Assembly: GCF_021134715.1 (NCBI RefSeq)
Contig: NC_060026.1
Coordinates: forward strand, 11,833,001-11,897,000
Reading direction: 5' to 3'
Length of the DNA stretch: 64,000 bases
DNA from: Daphnia pulex
Taxonomy: Eukaryota > Arthropoda > Branchiopoda > Diplostraca > Daphniidae
In this document: piece by piece, positions 61,687 to 64,000 of the stretch
Layout: each line of letters begins with the position of its first letter
Numbering within the stretch: position 1 is the stretch's first letter
Notes under the pieces: generated by a model
The model's input: only the letters and a program-made list of their open reading frames with translations
What the model was told of the DNA's origin: nothing
The model's database searches: none
Made by a program: the position numbers and the translations under genes

Positions 61687-64000
61687 AAGTAGGAAAGGCA
61701 ATAGTAGTGGAGTAATCCCATCCGCTTTTGTTCCAACTCCTTGCGCCTCACGACAGCCACGAGACGAGTGCGAGTCCACAAGCAACGATGCGTGCAATGA
61801 GCATAAATAGCGAGCCGAAAGAGCCAATGAATTCGTGTTGGTTTTGCAGTCGTTGCGCAAACACATCGTTGGTCGCGGGAACGTCGAGTCTATATCCCCA
61901 AATCCATTCAGCCTATTCGTCTCCTTAGACTTGAGACATAATTTGCGCTGATCTGTCTTCCCCAAAAAGGTAGACACGTTTTGTTAAACCACGGGCTCCG
62001 GTCTATCTTGCTGCGTTCTTTCTGATTTCGACCAAAGAAACAAATTTGAACTTGGTAGGTTTATTTTTCTTGGGGGCAACATTTTTCCGAGTCAAAGTAT
62101 ATTGATGATTGAGGCGAATTCATGAATTTTGGGGGTTCAATCTTCCCCCTTGGGACCAATTTTTAAAATTTTGTATTGAAAGTAACGGTTTCTTGTCACC
62201 AACTAATTTTTTTTGAATTTCGCATTATTACAGGCACAATGAGTTCTCCATTGAATCAACCAGGATCTCCAGGTAATAAATTGTGAATTTTAGAAATAAC
62301 CAAGAAGCATTAAAACTCATTGAAATTGTTTATTTAGGCATGTTGCGTCGTTCGAATATGGGTCAACAAGGATCACCAGGTATACAGTTTTTAAGAATTC
62401 AATGAATTAAGCGCTATATTGAATTAAAAATTACAATATCTTTCATAGTCATGTTGCGTCGCTCAATGAGCGGCAGCTCCGGATTGAACAATCTGTCCCA
62501 TTCCGGAAGTTTCGTTCGTCGCAACAACGACCGCGACGGAATGGGCAACAACGTCGGAGTCAGTCCCGGTGGCAACAACGCGGCGTACCGCGCCTCATTG
62601 GTCTCGCACTACGCCGAAGATTTGGATAGACGTCGCCGCGCCGAGCGAGCTGTCGAAGAGATCCGTACCGACGGAAGTAGTACATTTGATTTCATATTTT
62701 CCGCTAAACAATTGTAACTATTTCGAATAACATTTTTTTTCTTCAAAAAGTGCCATCAGATAACTTGAAGATCGAGTCTGTTGAGCTGTTCCCCCGAGAC
62801 AACGCCCGTGAGCATCGCACTGATCGCTACGAAATGGTTTTCGACAACGGCCGTGTAAATACAACTCATTAGAATTTTGATTCCGATTCCATTTCGCCCA
62901 CAAAAAACTTATTTTTCGTATTTTTCAAACGTTAATTAGGAGATTGGATCCTCGTCCTCGATGATGATGTCCAGGTCGATGACCAACATGGCTTCCATGT
63001 CGTCGATGTCGCCAATGTTGTCGATGGACTACCGTTCATCTTGCGCTCCGTCGACAACCGTTCTTCGTCGTGGCCAGCCTTTCTTCTTTGCTGTGCGCAT
63101 GAAGGATCGTAACTTTGATCCTCGCCGGGACATCTTGAGGGCATCGTTCACTTTTGGTATGTTATACAGAGAATTACGAAAGGGATAGTCAGAAATAACC
63201 ATAGATATTATTTTTATTTTTAGGCCCGAATCCTCAGGTGACCAAGGGAACCAAAGTGGTTTTGCCTTTCCGCATGACTCAGCGCGAATTCAGCCGGGCC
63301 CCGCAAAAGTGGGATATGCGTCTCCATCAGCAGGAGGGATTCAACATCACTTTCCAAGTATAATCATTCGAAATTCAATTATTTAATCACGGAGACTATT
63401 TAAACAAAAATGAATTTATGTATAGGTTCACATTCCCGCCAACGCTTTGGTCGGATTATGGCGAGTGAACATTGAAACGACCACGACGACGCCAGGCGCC
63501 CGCGTCGACGAATTCCGTTTCAAGGATGACATTTACATCTTGTTCAACCCCTTCTGCCGCGGTACGTTGTTCTCCAAGCCAATTTACCTTTTCAATGTCA
63601 AATGATCGGTTATTCAACATGTCATGTTTTACACGCCAAACTATTTTCAAACAGACGACCCAGTTTACTTGGACAACGAGGAGCTCCGCAGGGAGTACCT
63701 CATGAACGAGACTGGCAAAGTCTTCGTGGGCACTCACCATCGCCCCAAAGGCCGCCGTTGGGTCTACGGACAGTTCTCTGACGTAGCCTTGCCAGCAGCT
63801 CAACTTTTGCTGGAACAGTCCGGTCTCAACCCAACGGAGAGAGGCAACCCCGTCCAAGTCGTCCGCGCCATTGCTTCCATCGTAATTTTCAAATATAACG
63901 TCGTTGAAATTTCTCTTAATAAAGCATTTTCTTGACCATTTTGTAATTACGACACACAGATCAACGCCAACGAAGGCTTTGGTCTGTTGGAAGGCAAATG
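61687..64000 (+). repeat. Right arm of inverted duplication (transglutaminase 2 side)
   Basis: Mirror of 58265-60577 about the axis near 61132. The start codons of the two transglutaminases (60025 and 62239) are symmetric about the same axis. The arm runs off the window end. Confidence 0.93.
62239..64000 (+). CDS. Transglutaminase 2, near-identical inverted copy, 3' part outside window
   Basis: Starts at ATG 62239 and reads through the same exons as transglutaminase 1 up to NANEGFGLLEGKW at the window end; the catalytic core lies beyond. The exons seen are open, with the same splice sites. Differences from copy 1 include a Pro to Ser change after IGS at about 62948 (CCG to TCG), a neighbouring silent change, and small intron indels around 63560-63640. 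Both genes point away from a shared 2.2 kb region, so common regulatory control is possible. Confidence 0.92.

Noticed and set aside
60287-61977. Mirror-image open frames (60287-60607 plus, 61606-61977 minus) with the same protein MSTFLGKTDQRK...
   Set aside because: They are conserved only because the inverted arms are nearly identical, lie antisense to the 5' regions of the transglutaminase genes, and differ in their ends where the arms end.

Overview
The window reads as nuclear DNA of an arthropod, most likely a branchiopod crustacean of the Daphnia type. This is inferred from many short GT-AG introns (about 60-80 bp), the gene families present (an ABCH-type transporter, an arthropod transglutaminase, a CUB protein with a C-terminal GFCLDYQ motif, a lipase cluster), TATA plus TCAGT-type initiators, and tRNA-derived short repeats. 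There are no operons. Genes are split into exons, so most coding entries below are spans containing introns.

Layout. 1-10.3 kb: the 3'-truncated start of a secreted protein of unknown function carrying a frameshift, a Gly/Pro-rich secreted protein gene, a CUB-domain gene on the minus strand, and a nurim homologue. This part is crossed by a set of rearranged segmental duplications; fragments of the Gly-rich gene and of the region upstream of nurim occur twice in a different order. 11-22 kb: a large gene for a DPP6/DPP10-type, catalytically dead dipeptidyl-peptidase-like membrane protein with two alternative first exons. 22-31 kb, minus strand: an acid-lipase-family gene and Mediator subunit MED14. 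31.2-34.1 kb: a 794 bp hairpin-forming inverted repeat containing tRNA-like sequence, then a 5'-truncated non-LTR retrotransposon with a poly-A tail. 34-41 kb: mostly repeats and unexplained DNA around one ankyrin-repeat gene. 41.7-50.4 kb: two intact tandem lipases, with an orphan terminal exon of a third between them. 50.6-54 kb: an ABC half transporter on the minus strand. 55.8-64 kb: two nearly identical transglutaminase genes head to head, forming a large inverted duplication whose 1.1 kb spacer holds two intron-containing tRNA-Ile(UAU) genes.

The most notable items are the pseudo-peptidase with all three catalytic residues replaced and with alternative N-termini like those of vertebrate Kv4 channel partners, the transglutaminase palindrome around a tRNA pair, the perfect-length hairpin next to MED14, and signs of gene conversion and shared GC-AG introns among the lipases. 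I did not find a convincing wholly new multi-gene system. No searches or folding programs were run; identifications come from motif and exon reading.
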